Translations under genes and position numbers: made by a program
Shown here: positions 6,822 through 16,401 of the stretch, piece after piece
Layout of the letters: the number at the start of each line of letters is the position of its first letter
Numbering within the stretch: position 1 is the first letter of the stretch
NCBI RefSeq assembly: GCF_000383975.1
Contig: NZ_KB913017.1
Location: 1,841,105-1,905,104, forward strand
Length of the DNA: 64,000 bases
Origin: Natronorubrum tibetense GA33
GTDB taxonomy: Archaea; Halobacteriota; Halobacteria; Halobacteriales; Natrialbaceae
Direction of reading: 5' to 3'
The notes under the pieces: model-generated
The model's database searches: none
Told to the model about the DNA's origin: nothing
What the model saw: only the letters and a program-made list of their open reading frames with translations

Positions 6822-9095
6822 ATGATACATAAACAGAAAATGTCGCTTATATTTGTTGTACTCGCCGTTAGCGTGTTTTTTGTTGGTTCTGCAGTTGCTG
6901 ACGAGTCTATTCTGAACGATATGGATGGTGATGGGACGGAGGACAATCCGTACGTTATCACAAACGCTGAGGAGTTGCAGGCAATGGATGAAGACCTCGG
7001 GGCACACTATATTCTCGAGAACGATATCGACGCGAGTGAAACAGCAACGTGGAATGGGGGTGCTGGATTTGAGCCGGTCGGTGATCAGAAGATCTCGTAC
7101 ACTGCTGAGGAACCTTTCACAGGGTCACTTGATGGGCAAGGACACACAGTTGAGGGACTCACAATTGATCGGCCAAATGATGGATATGTTGCACTCTTCG
7201 ACAGCCTTCACGGTTCGGTTGAATCCGTTTCTTTTGAAAATGCAGATATTAGTGGTGATAGAGCCGCAACGCTGGCCGGATACCTAGAAGGTGATGTTTC
7301 CTCCGTATACGCAAGCGGTGAAGTCAAGGGGGACCGAGACGCTGGCGGCTTAGTTGCAAGTAATGGCCGTGATTCTGGTGCAACACTGGATCAATCTGGT
7401 TCTACCGTTGAGGTTACGGGCGGAGATGGATCGACTGGTGGTTTAATCGGATATGGTGGAGGGATTCAGATCACCTCATCCTATGTGACTGGCGATGTAG
7501 AGGGTACTGATGGAGACACAGGTAATATAGCAGGTCGCCTGCTTAGGTTCTCTGAAATTCGGAATTCATACGCTACTGGAGATATTGAGGGTGAAGATGT
7601 TCTTGGAGGACTTGTCGGCCATAACAGTGGATCTATTGTTGAATCGTATTCGACAGGTGGGTTATCTGGCGGTGAGTCAGTTGATGGAATTGCCTGGACC
7701 GACCGAGGTAGCGTGAGTGCTGGCTACTGGAATGTCCAAGTAAGCAGCTATTCAGATGGAGAAGGTACCAGTCTTCGGTCTACAGATATGACTGGTGAAT
7801 CTGCTGAAACAGGTATGGCTGAACTTGACTTCGACAACTTCTGGACGCTCACCGACGACTACCCAGTCCTCGAGTGGCAAGTCCAAGACCTCTCTACCGC
7901 CCTCGACGACTCAACGGTCGGCGAAGGCCAGCAGACCGACGTAACGGTCACACTCACGCTCGACGACGGCTCGACGGTCACCGCCTCCGAAGTCGCCGAC
8001 TACGACGCTGGCGGTATCGTCGACGTCGATAGCGGCGTCGTCGACGCCAATCAGCAGGGTACGACCGAGATCGCGGCCACCGTTGCCGACCAGAGCGACA
8101 GTGTCGAACTCGAGGTCGTCGAACCACCGAACATCGAACTCGAGGAGAGCGACCTCGATGCGAACGCCGTCGTCGAAGGAAGCCCGCTCACCGCCACGGC
8201 CACCTACGAGAACGACGGCGGACCGGGCAGCCACACCGCCGAGCTGACGGCCGACGGCGAGGTCGTCGATACGCAAACCGTCTCGCTCGAGGCCGACGAC
8301 GAGACCGAGGTCGACTTCGAGTGGACACCAGATGGTCCCGTCGGAACCGAGGACGACGTCTCGGTCGACGGGACTGACCTCGGTTCGGTCGCGGTCGTCG
8401 AATCCGGCACGGTTTCGCTCGCGGATATTTCGGTCCCCGAGGAGGTCGGCTCCGGGGCACCCTACGAGTTCACGGTCGAGCTCGAGAACGCGGACGACGA
8501 GACGGTGGTCGATACGGTCGCGTACGAACTCGAGGGCCAGACCGTCATCACGGAACCGGTCGCCGTCGACCCGGACGGCTCGACTGCGACCCTCCGCTAC
8601 GAGACGGATGTCGATAGCGGACTCACCGTCGTACACGGGTTGACGGTGGACGACGAGTCGCTCGAAGAGACGAGCCAGGTCACCGAACCGCCGTCGTTCG
8701 ATGTCACTGACCTCGAGACGCCCGAGGATGTCGAACCCGGCGACGAGTTCGATGTTTCGGTGACCGTCGAGAACACCGGCGGCGTCGAGGGGACGCAGTC
8801 GGTCACCGTCTCGGACAACGACAGCGAAGTCGCGACCGAAGAACTGACGCTCGAGGCAGACTCGAGCGAGACCGTCTCACTGCCTGTCTCTGAGGACGCA
8901 GCGGGCGAGTACGAGTACACGGTCGCGACCGACGACGACGAGACGGCCGCCACGGTCACGGTCTCGGCGGAGGCCGGTGACGACGGTGCTGACGACTCGG
9001 ACGGTTCGGACGGGCTGCCCGGATTCGGGGCGGCCGTCGCGGCTGGTGCACTCGCGGTTGCGATGACAGTTGCGGCACTGCGACGCCGAAACTAG
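6822..9095 (+). CDS. Secreted GLUG-repeat / CARDB-like surface protein with PGF-CTERM anchor
   Basis: This 757-residue exported protein has a Sec signal peptide (residues 1-26), then GLUG-type beta-helix repeats (segments such as GGLIGYGGG and GGLVGHNSGS, about 90-310). Several Ig/CARDB-like domains follow (about 340-720). A C-terminal tripartite signal has a PGF motif (GLPGFGAAVAA), a hydrophobic helix and a basic end, marking a substrate of archaeosortase A that would be lipid-anchored to the S-layer surface. It starts 17 bases after the pilin-like gene. The first third is AT-rich and the rest GC-rich, so the gene looks like a mosaic. Adhesion is the likely role. Confidence 0.8.
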   Translation: MIHKQKMSLIFVVLAVSVFFVGSAVADESILNDMDGDGTEDNPYVITNAEELQAMDEDLGAHYILENDIDASETATWNGGAGFEPVGDQKISYTAEEPFTGSLDGQGHTVEGLTIDRPNDGYVALFDSLHGSVESVSFENADISGDRAATLAGYLEGDVSSVYASGEVKGDRDAGGLVASNGRDSGATLDQSGSTVEVTGGDGSTGGLIGYGGGIQITSSYVTGDVEGTDGDTGNIAGRLLRFSEIRNSYATGDIEGEDVLGGLVGHNSGSIVESYSTGGLSGGESVDGIAWTDRGSVSAGYWNVQVSSYSDGEGTSLRSTDMTGESAETGMAELDFDNFWTLTDDYPVLEWQVQDLSTALDDSTVGEGQQTDVTVTLTLDDGSTVTASEVADYDAGGIVDVDSGVVDANQQGTTEIAATVADQSDSVELEVVEPPNIELEESDLDANAVVEGSPLTATATYENDGGPGSHTAELTADGEVVDTQTVSLEADDETEVDFEWTPDGPVGTEDDVSVDGTDLGSVAVVESGTVSLADISVPEEVGSGAPYEFTVELENADDETVVDTVAYELEGQTVITEPVAVDPDGSTATLRYETDVDSGLTVVHGLTVDDESLEETSQVTEPPSFDVTDLETPEDVEPGDEFDVSVTVENTGGVEGTQSVTVSDNDSEVATEELTLEADSSETVSLPVSEDAAGEYEYTVATDDDETAATVTVSAEAGDDGADDSDGSDGLPGFGAAVAAGALAVAMTVAALRRRN

Positions 9096-9275
9096 GGCTG
9101 CCGAGACGGCTATTGGGACGATTGCAACGAGACATTCACGATCAGCTATGAACGACAGACGCACGATTCAGTGGTATCTGGGTAACGGGAGTGAGACGGC
9201 TCCGAGCGGACGGAGAGCTTCGCGAATAACGCCCTCGAGAGCGGGCGAACACCGATCTCGAGACCGACGTACAGG

Positions 9276-10583
9276 GTGTCGATGATCCCGCTGTTCGTGA
9301 CGCCCGTCGAGATTCTCACGGGCGTCTCCGTCGCTCTCCTGTTCGGCACCGTTTGTGCCGCAGTCGTCGGCTGTGCAACCGTCGTGATCGGCTACGTCGC
9401 AGACGAGACGGTCCCGTCAGTCGTGGGCGGTGTGGCGACCGTCGCGATCACTGGCGCGGGCCTGTACGCCGCGGCCGTCTTCGACGGGAGTACGATCCAG
9501 CCCGGCCTGCTTCTCGGCGTCGGACTGTGCTTCGTCCTCGGGCTGTACGGGACGAGCTGGGGATCTCAACTCGCTGCCGACCTGCCGCGGACTACCGCCG
9601 GCTCGACCGAACGAACGCAACCGCTCGCAGCGGATGCGGTCGACGCGGTCGACGCGATGGGTCAGGTGACGATTCGCTCGAGCGGCGGCGTCGGCGAGTT
9701 CGAGGGGTACCCGCCGCTGGGTCCGGGGCTCCGAGCGACACTCGAGGACGGTGCCTGGCGACTTCCTGCAGACTGCCCGATCGCTGAACTCGAGACGCGC
9801 CTCGAGGATCGGCTGCGGACGAGCTACGACCTCGAAGCAGTGTCCGTCTCCGTTGACGGCCGCGGCCGGGCGACGATCACTGCGGCGCCGCCCGCCAACG
9901 GCGTCGCGAAGCGAGTGCCGGAGGGGTGGCGCGCCGTGTCGACTCGAGCGCTCCTTCCGACGGGACTGGCGCCGGGCGACGACATCCTGGTCGCCACCGA
10001 GTCGACGACCGTCTCCGGAACGGTGCTCAGCGCGACCGTCACCCCGGTTGCGGATGGTGGTTACACCAGTCCGAACACGGCTCCAACCGTCGATACCTCG
10101 AGCGACAACCGATCCAAGCGGGACGGTAGTTCACTCTTGTCCGAGGCCGAAGCGTGCGGGGGCGACGGATACGTGACCGTCGCCGTTCCGACGACTGATG
10201 CGGATGTAGTTCTGGAGACCGAACGGGTCAGAATCGTCGTCAGGCCGTCTGGCTCCACCCACGAATTCGACGCGGTTTCGTTGCTCGAGCGGGGTGGAAC
10301 GTCGATTCGACGGGTGACGGTCACCGACGCGGTGCTGGACGCCGTCTCCGACGACGAGACCGAACTCGACGTGTTCGCAATCCGAAACGGTGAGGCGAGC
10401 ACCGGCGGGCCGGCGGTCGAGTACGAGTGGCGGTTCGAACCCGATTCGGGCGCACTGGAGGTCGGCACTGAGGCGTTCCTCCTCGGTCCCGGTGCGGCCG
10501 CCTTCGGATCCGAATCGGCCGAACGGGACGAATCGAACGCGTTGGGCGAACAGGAACCGGCGGCTCCCGGGGTGAGTCACTGA
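9276..10583 (+). CDS. Membrane protein with TrkA C-terminal (RCK_C-like) domain, first of pair
   Basis: This 435-residue protein has two or three N-terminal transmembrane segments (about residues 10-90) and a soluble region with repeated beta-alpha units like TrkA-C/RCK_C ligand-binding domains. It starts with GTG at 9276; an ATG two codons later is equally possible. It overlaps functionally with the next gene: only one base separates stop and start, and both share the order TM segments, a GYPP motif and RCK_C-like domains. There is no RCK_N Rossmann motif and no channel pore. The pair probably regulates or forms a cation (K+) transport complex. Substrate and direction of transport are unknown. 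Confidence 0.6.
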   Translation: MSMIPLFVTPVEILTGVSVALLFGTVCAAVVGCATVVIGYVADETVPSVVGGVATVAITGAGLYAAAVFDGSTIQPGLLLGVGLCFVLGLYGTSWGSQLAADLPRTTAGSTERTQPLAADAVDAVDAMGQVTIRSSGGVGEFEGYPPLGPGLRATLEDGAWRLPADCPIAELETRLEDRLRTSYDLEAVSVSVDGRGRATITAAPPANGVAKRVPEGWRAVSTRALLPTGLAPGDDILVATESTTVSGTVLSATVTPVADGGYTSPNTAPTVDTSSDNRSKRDGSSLLSEAEACGGDGYVTVAVPTTDADVVLETERVRIVVRPSGSTHEFDAVSLLERGGTSIRRVTVTDAVLDAVSDDETELDVFAIRNGEASTGGPAVEYEWRFEPDSGALEVGTEAFLLGPGAAAFGSESAERDESNALGEQEPAAPGVSH

Positions 10584-10584
10584 G

Positions 10585-11826
10585 ATGACGATCGTACTCG
10601 GACTTGAGGCGGTTACTGCGGTGTACCCGCTGCAGACCGGTGGGGAGTTCGGCGGAGGCACAACGCTCGAGTGGACGCAAACCGCACTGCTCGGCATACT
10701 CGGCTACGGACTGCTGGCGGGCGTCGGAGCGCTCGTGGTCGCGTTTGGCTATCGAGCCCTGACCGTTCGCGAACTCCCGATCGGACCGGCAGTCCTCGTC
10801 GGGACCGCCCTGCCGGCGGGCTGGTTGACGGTGGAGGCGATTCGCCACGGCGAGGTCGTCGCTGACTCGCCGCTGGTTCACTACACCTCCGGAACGTTCC
10901 TTCTCGGCGTGTTGTTCGTCGGCTGTGTCACCGCGTTCGGGGGTCATCGGCTCGGTGATCACCTCGCCTGTGGCGTCTACGGGATTACGCCGATCGAGAC
11001 TAGCGGTCCGGTCGCCACGCTCGTCCAGTCGGCCGGCCTCGCGAGCGTCGTGCAGTTGCCTGCCTCGATCGACGACGCCGAAGGCTACCCACCCGTCGAC
11101 GACGACCGCAAGCGAGCGCTCGCGGATCGGGAGTTCCTGTTCCCGAGCGGACTATCGATCCCGGAGCGTCGGTCCCGACTGGAATCTCGTATCGAGTCGG
11201 ATTTCGGCGTCGGCTACGTTCGCGCCGACCTCACCGATGCAGGTGCCGTGACATCGATCGCCGTCGGCGACCGACGAGTTGGGGTGAGTTCGACGCTGGG
11301 GCCGGACCGGTTCGCCGTCGCGATCGCAGGCGACCCGTCACCGCGAGCGAGTGCCGGCGATCCGATCGAGGTATGGACGGCCGGTGAGGACTCGAGCCGG
11401 CTCGTCACGACCGGAACGCTACGGGCGAGTGCCGGATCGGTCACGACCGTGATCGTCGACGCGGACGACGCGGACGCGTTCGAACCGGATGGCCGCTACC
11501 AGCTCACGACGCGACCGGAGACGCCGAGTGACGGACGTGCGCTCGTCTCCGCGATCCGGGCTGGTGACGAGACAGTCACGGCGATCACTATCGAGGATGA
11601 CGGCCCGCTCGCGAGCGAGTTCGCCGGCTGGATTCCTGGGACCGTCCTCGCGGTCGACCGGGGCGAAGAGATCCTCTCGCTGCCGGCTGACAAGGAGCCG
11701 CTGCAGCCCGACGACACGGTGTACGTCTTCGGGACGCCGACGGAACTCAAGGCGCTTGCAACCGAACTCGAGCCATCCCCGGCACCGGAGACGCGGACCG
11801 AACGGACCCACGCTGCGGAGTCATAG
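10585..11826 (+). CDS. Membrane protein with TrkA C-terminal (RCK_C) domain, second of pair
   Basis: This 413-residue protein has three predicted transmembrane segments (about 30-60, 68-90, 98-120), a conserved GYPPVDDD segment near residue 170 and a C-terminal RCK_C domain. Its sequence VLAVDRGEEILSLPADKEPL followed by DDTVYVFGT is characteristic of TrkA-C. It is cotranscribed with the paralogous gene immediately upstream, and the two probably form a heteromer. A role in potassium or other cation transport regulation is inferred from the domain. There is no catalytic motif. Confidence 0.65.
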   Translation: MTIVLGLEAVTAVYPLQTGGEFGGGTTLEWTQTALLGILGYGLLAGVGALVVAFGYRALTVRELPIGPAVLVGTALPAGWLTVEAIRHGEVVADSPLVHYTSGTFLLGVLFVGCVTAFGGHRLGDHLACGVYGITPIETSGPVATLVQSAGLASVVQLPASIDDAEGYPPVDDDRKRALADREFLFPSGLSIPERRSRLESRIESDFGVGYVRADLTDAGAVTSIAVGDRRVGVSSTLGPDRFAVAIAGDPSPRASAGDPIEVWTAGEDSSRLVTTGTLRASAGSVTTVIVDADDADAFEPDGRYQLTTRPETPSDGRALVSAIRAGDETVTAITIEDDGPLASEFAGWIPGTVLAVDRGEEILSLPADKEPLQPDDTVYVFGTPTELKALATELEPSPAPETRTERTHAAES

Positions 11827-11904
11827 ACACGGTTCGTCAGCGGGTTACCGGCCGGATATGCGCTCGCTTCCGTATGAATAACCGTCTCGATCGATGCTCC
11901 GCGC

Positions 11905-12834
11905 TCAGTCTTCCGATGCGAACGGTGCGTGATTGAAATCGATCGTTCGGCCGCTGAACGGCAACCGTTGCTGGAGCCACTCGACGGGTGGCCACTCGTT
12001 CATCCGCTCGGCAACGATCGGGACGACCAATATCGAGCCGGTCACGGCCGCGTAGCCGACAATTTCGACAGCGTCGAGGAGCGCGTGATCCGGCCAAAAA
12101 ACGGGTAGCGCACGAACGGCAAGAATCACCGGGATACAGAGATACGCTAACAGCAAGATTGCCGCACCACGAGGCTGTGCTGGCCGCGATTTAACGTACT
12201 GCCAGGAGACGGTCGCGCCGAGTGCGGCACCGATCGTCATCGTCGTGAACTCCCGTGAACCCAGGCCGAACGCCAGGATCGCGATGATGCCCGAAAGGAC
12301 GAATATTGAGCCCGGTTCGGCGGTTTTGCCGCGGAACACGATTGCGACGAAGACGAGCCCGATACCGACGCCCACGAGCACGTCGCCGACGAAATGAACG
12401 CCGATGACGATCCGCGAGAGCGCGATCAGGAAGATGATCGAGCCAGCGGCAACGTACCGTTGGAGTCGCGTGCCGGTGTCTGCGACCACTGCGAGCGCGC
12501 CGTAGAAGGTGGCCGCCCCCATCGCGTGTGCGCTCGGAAAGCTGTACCCACCGTAGCCACCCGACAGTTCCGGACGAGGACGGACGAATATCCCCTTCAT
12601 CCCGGCGCTGATCGCGAGCGCACCGAGTCCGATCGCGATTACGAGCGTGCGTTGCTCACGGCGAGATTCGGTGCCGAACCAGTAGAGCAGCGTCGCGAGG
12701 ACGATCAACACCGCGCCGTCGCCGAGGTGTGTGATGTACTCGAAAAACGTAATCGCGGTTTCCGGGAGTGCGCTCCTGATCGTTTCGTTCGTCGATTCGT
12801 CGAAGAAGACGCCCTCGAGCGTCGTCGTCACCAT
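11905..12834 (-). CDS. PAP2-family membrane phosphatase
   Basis: This 309-residue integral membrane protein carries the three phosphatidic-acid-phosphatase motifs: KGIFVRPRP (about 81-89), PSAHA (about 100-104) and SRIVIGVHFVGD (about 140-151). Together they give the catalytic Arg, His and Asp of the family. It likely dephosphorylates isoprenoid or phospholipid diphosphates at the outer membrane face. The length beyond the PAP2 core comes from additional C-terminal membrane helices. It is convergent with the RCK_C pair (78-base gap) and divergent from the aminopeptidase. The actual substrate cannot be read from sequence. Confidence 0.85.
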   Translation of the reverse strand: MVTTTLEGVFFDESTNETIRSALPETAITFFEYITHLGDGAVLIVLATLLYWFGTESRREQRTLVIAIGLGALAISAGMKGIFVRPRPELSGGYGGYSFPSAHAMGAATFYGALAVVADTGTRLQRYVAAGSIIFLIALSRIVIGVHFVGDVLVGVGIGLVFVAIVFRGKTAEPGSIFVLSGIIAILAFGLGSREFTTMTIGAALGATVSWQYVKSRPAQPRGAAILLLAYLCIPVILAVRALPVFWPDHALLDAVEIVGYAAVTGSILVVPIVAERMNEWPPVEWLQQRLPFSGRTIDFNHAPFASED

Positions 12835-12934
12835 GCGTTCGGTAAACAGTCGTATGCCTATCTCAAAACGGTATCGCCCGAGGGGGCGGCCGGTAAAGCC
12901 AACAGCTTTCGGGGTCGTTGCGTAGATATACGTT

Positions 12935-13888
12935 ATGTCCGAACTCCGTGCAGCCGCCGAGACTGCTGTTCATCAGTGTTTGGCCCTCGAGAGCGACGAA
13001 TCGTGTGCGATCGTTACCGACGACAAACGCGAGCCGATCGGGAACGTACTGTACGAGGTCGCCAGCGAGGTGACCGACGAGACGGTGATCGTTCGCTATC
13101 CGCCGGGAGAGACACACGGCAGTGAGCCGCCTGCACCCGTCGCAGCGGCGATGGCCGGCGCGGATGTCGTGCTCGCACCGACGACGAAGAGTCTGAGCCA
13201 TACCCGCGCTCGCACCGAGGCCAACGACGCTGGCGCTCGAGTCGCGACGCTTCCGGGGATCACCGAGGACGTTTTCACGACGGGGCTGGACGCCGACTAC
13301 GAGTCCATCGCGGCTCACTGCGATGACGTGCTCGAGCAGGTCGCCGGCGCGGACGAGATTCGGGTCACGACGCCGGCCGGTACCGACATCAGCTTCGGGA
13401 TCGGTGACCGGGAGTGGCTCGCAGACACCGGTATCGTCCACGAGCCCGGCATCATGTCGAACCTGCCGGCGGGCGAGGTGTTCGTCAGTCCCGAAACGGC
13501 GACCGGGACGTTCGTCGTCGACGGGACGATGCGCCCACACGGGCTGCTCGAGGCGGACCGCCAGCTGACGTTCGAGGTCGAAGACGGTCTCGTCACGCAT
13601 ATTTCGGACGACGAGATTCATGGAACGGTCGAGGGCGCGGCCGAAGCGGTCGGAGATGCGGCGTACAACCTCGCGGAGCTGGGGATCGGGACGAACGTGG
13701 CGGTTACCGAACTCGTCGGCTCCGTCTTGCTGGACGAAAAGGCCGCTGGAACCGTCCACATCGCGATCGGTGACAACGCGGGAATCGGCGGCGAGACTGA
13801 AGCACCGATCCACCTCGACGGGATCTTGCGGGAGCCGACAGTGTATGCGGATGGGGAGGTCGTAGACCTCCCGAAAAGCGAGCGGTGA
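12935..13888 (+). CDS. Aminopeptidase (M29 / aminopeptidase T-like)
   Basis: This 317-residue cytosolic protein of the short archaeal aminopeptidase group is related to family M29. Supporting features are NLPAGEVFVSP (metal-site Glu) near residues 180-190, a GTVHIAIGDNAGIGG segment near 270-285 and HLDG near 292, which provide the His and Asp ligands seen in M29 enzymes. The predicted role is removal of N-terminal residues from peptides. The ATG follows closely after an AT-rich stretch in the 100-base divergent spacer with the PAP2 gene. The peptide specificity and the metal are not determinable here. Confidence 0.75.
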   Translation: MSELRAAAETAVHQCLALESDESCAIVTDDKREPIGNVLYEVASEVTDETVIVRYPPGETHGSEPPAPVAAAMAGADVVLAPTTKSLSHTRARTEANDAGARVATLPGITEDVFTTGLDADYESIAAHCDDVLEQVAGADEIRVTTPAGTDISFGIGDREWLADTGIVHEPGIMSNLPAGEVFVSPETATGTFVVDGTMRPHGLLEADRQLTFEVEDGLVTHISDDEIHGTVEGAAEAVGDAAYNLAELGIGTNVAVTELVGSVLLDEKAAGTVHIAIGDNAGIGGETEAPIHLDGILREPTVYADGEVVDLPKSER

Positions 13889-13902
13889 AACCGCGAGCAG
13901 GC

Positions 13903-13921
13903 GCGGAAGTTTCACTTCCGC
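13903..13921. terminator. Hairpin downstream of the aminopeptidase gene
   Basis: A perfect inverted repeat, GCGGAAGT then TTC then ACTTCCGC, lies 15 bases after the stop codon at 13888. It could end or stabilise the mRNA. There is no strong T-tract, so a structural 3'-end role is as likely as termination. Confidence 0.4.
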
Positions 13922-14002
13922 GGGCAGAGTGAGCGGCGCGAGCCGCGAACAGGCGAACTCGAACGGTAAAGATACTCGAGCCGGTCTACTACCCTAGACC
14001 GA

Positions 14003-14917
14003 ATGGACGACGCCGAGATCCCACCCGACGGAGACGAAGCCCGTGCCGTCGAGGACGTCGATCCCGCAGACGCCTTCGCCGCGCTCGGAAACTCGACACG
14101 CGTCGAAATTCTCCAGGCGTTCCGCGAGCACCATCTGGCGAACCCGACGGTGTCAGCAGCCGCGTTTTCGACGCTCCGAAAGGCCGTCGGAATGAAGGAT
14201 TCGGGTCAGTTCCGGTACCACCTCGAGCAGCTTCGGGGGACGTTCGTCGAGAAGTGCGACGAGGGCTATCGGCTCACCTACGCCGGCTCGAAGGTGATCG
14301 ACGCGATTATTGCGGGTACATACACCGGTCGGACGCGACTCGGCCCGGTCGCCCTCGACAGCAGCTGTAGTCGTTGCGGGACGGCTGCTCGTGCGCACTA
14401 CCGGGACGGCGTTCTCGAGGTGACCTGCGAGCACGATCATCCCCTATTTTATTGGTCGGTACCGCCGAACGCTGCGGTCGAGCCTTCGCTCGAGGAATTG
14501 GTCGAACTGGCGACGACGCTGGCCGTGCAGTCCTACGAACTGGTCGCCAACGGCACCTGTTCGGAGTGTTACTCCGGCGTCGAGCCGACGGTCCGAACGG
14601 TCGAAACCGACGATGGCGACCGATCGGTTCGGTTTCACGCCCGATGTGGTGCCTGTGCCGCTGGCTGGGATGCGCCGGTCGGTTTTGTCTTGCTCGGCCA
14701 TCCTGAAGTTGAGTCGCTCTATCAGCGGCAGGGGCGACCGATCAGCGACCGGTACTGGTGGGAGCTTGAGGTCGTTGATCGAACCGAAATCGAGATTCTC
14801 GAGGAGGACCCGCTTCGCGTTCGACTCTCGGTTACGGTCGGCGAGACGCCCGTCCGGGCGATGGTCGACGAGTCGGCCCGGGTCCTCGATATCGACTGCC
14901 CGGCGAACGTGGGCTGA
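14003..14917 (+). CDS. Winged-helix (ArsR-like) transcriptional regulator with zinc-ribbon-like C-terminal domain
   Basis: This 304-residue regulator has an N-terminal winged helix (about 20-95: AFAALGNSTRVEILQAF, then a recognition-helix region ending in FRYHLEQL). A middle segment has paired cysteines (CSRCG near 120; CSEC near 185; CGAC near 215) that probably bind zinc. This matches a haloarchaeal ArsR-type family (DUF7351-like, from memory). It stands alone on the plus strand with no obvious partner gene. The ligand and target promoters are unknown. Confidence 0.7.
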   Translation: MDDAEIPPDGDEARAVEDVDPADAFAALGNSTRVEILQAFREHHLANPTVSAAAFSTLRKAVGMKDSGQFRYHLEQLRGTFVEKCDEGYRLTYAGSKVIDAIIAGTYTGRTRLGPVALDSSCSRCGTAARAHYRDGVLEVTCEHDHPLFYWSVPPNAAVEPSLEELVELATTLAVQSYELVANGTCSECYSGVEPTVRTVETDDGDRSVRFHARCGACAAGWDAPVGFVLLGHPEVESLYQRQGRPISDRYWWELEVVDRTEIEILEEDPLRVRLSVTVGETPVRAMVDESARVLDIDCPANVG

Positions 14918-15115
14918 GCTGCGAAAACGTGACAGAGCTGTCCGTTCGTCGTTGTTTCGATGGCCTATCGATTGGTGGTACATCGGCTCGGTACGTACCG
15001 ACTGGACTGACGACGGACGAACGCGAGCGGCCTCGAATCGCCTCGAATCGCCCGCCCGTCGGGTACTGATAGATTGTTTATAGAAAATGCCTTCGCCAAA
15101 CGTTGATCCGTTCCA

Positions 15116-16267
15116 ATGCGCATTCGAGAGAGTATGACAGTCCACCATCCGATCGATCCGGAGACCGAATCCGAGGCCGAATCGGGGTATCTGGCGGCGA
15201 TCCGTCACCGGTTTCCCGATCCGATGTACGTATTCCTGCTGGGATTTCTCTCGATCCCCGGCTATTTGTTCGACTCGCTCGCGAGCCTCCGACTGTTCGC
15301 GCTGTGCTTTCTCGCTGGTCTGTGGCCGTTGGTCGTCGCCATCGTCGGAACGGTTCTCGGATTGGGGACCGACGACGATGCGGACGAGATCGTGCCGACG
15401 GATTGGATCGACATGGGTGACCGGGCCACCAACGTCCGCGCGCTCGTCGCAATGCTTGCCCTCCAGTTTCAGCCGGTCATCTTCGTCACGGGGGTGTTCC
15501 AGATGGGCGGCCACATTCCCATCCTCGCGCGCCACCGCGGGAGTCCGCCTTCGCCGGCGAACTTCGAAAGCCACGTTGACTATCGGCTACCCTTTGAGGG
15601 GACCTGGACCGTCGTCAACGGTAGTCCGGATCGCGACTACTCCCACTCGTGGGGAATACTCACCCAGCGATACGCCTACGACTTCGTCATCACCGACGAC
15701 GACGGGCGGACCCACGAGGGCGAGCGCGGGCCGCCCGAGGGCTACTACTGCTTCGGCGAACCGATCCTCGCGCCCGCGGACGGCGTCGTCGTGAGCGTTC
15801 GAAACGACCATCGCGACTACCACCGGACCGACGGCCGAATGGATCCGCTCCAGCGGAGCATCCTCGGAAACAATGTGATCATCAAACACGCCGACGACGA
15901 GTACAGCGTGCTGGCTCATCTCGAGCGAGGCAGCGTTGCCGTCGACCCAGGCGACCGAGTCGAACGCGGCCAGCAGATCGCCCGCTGTGGTAACTCCGGG
16001 AACACGACGGAACCCCACCTCCACTTCCACGTCCAGGATCGCCCGAACTTCTTCCTCGGGGCCGGAGTCCCGGTTCGGTTCGAACGGCTCGAGACCGACC
16101 ATCCGCGGACCGGGCCGGAACGACACGACGAGACGTACGTCCACGCGGGTCAGCGCGGGAGACACGTCGGCGGTCGTGAAATCGTTTCCAACGATGGTGC
16201 CGCCACCGAAACCGCCCCCAACGCGGGCGGACGCTCCGACGCGGAATCCGAGCGCACTGACTGCTGA
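15116..16267 (+). CDS. Membrane-anchored M23-type (lysostaphin-fold) peptidase-like protein
   Basis: This 383-residue protein has two or three N-terminal membrane segments (about 35-85 and 108-130), then a LytM/M23 domain (about 165-320). The C-terminal metal motif is complete: HLHFHV after GNSGNTTEP. The first metal site is unusual: where M23 enzymes have HxxxD the sequence reads QRYAYDF, so the canonical His is Arg; an SHSWG motif lies just before. Haloarchaea lack peptidoglycan, so a glycyl-glycine endopeptidase role is doubtful. It may act on S-layer protein or be non-catalytic. An ATG at 15134 is an alternative start. Confidence 0.7.
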   Translation: MRIRESMTVHHPIDPETESEAESGYLAAIRHRFPDPMYVFLLGFLSIPGYLFDSLASLRLFALCFLAGLWPLVVAIVGTVLGLGTDDDADEIVPTDWIDMGDRATNVRALVAMLALQFQPVIFVTGVFQMGGHIPILARHRGSPPSPANFESHVDYRLPFEGTWTVVNGSPDRDYSHSWGILTQRYAYDFVITDDDGRTHEGERGPPEGYYCFGEPILAPADGVVVSVRNDHRDYHRTDGRMDPLQRSILGNNVIIKHADDEYSVLAHLERGSVAVDPGDRVERGQQIARCGNSGNTTEPHLHFHVQDRPNFFLGAGVPVRFERLETDHPRTGPERHDETYVHAGQRGRHVGGREIVSNDGAATETAPNAGGRSDAESERTDC

Positions 16268-16335
16268 TTCGATCGCTTCGACTCGCGTCTCGAGCGAACC
16301 GACGTGCGACTCGAGATCACTCCGCTGGACTCCGA

Positions 16336-16380
16336 CCCGCAGTTCAGTAGACCCAGCCCGCAGTTCAGTTCGCTTTTAGG
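16336..16380 (+). promoter_or_regulatory. Tandem 13-bp repeats next to the TATA box of the zinc-finger gene
   Basis: CCCGCAGTTCAGT occurs exactly at 16336-16348 and again at 16357-16369, 21 bp apart (two helical turns). It is immediately followed by a TATA-like CGCTTTTAGG at 16371-16380, about 27 bases before the ATG at 16402. The spacing places both repeats on one DNA face, as expected for an operator or an upstream activator site. Confidence 0.5.
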
Positions 16381-16401
16381 TGCGCGGCGTCTACGACGGT
16401 T

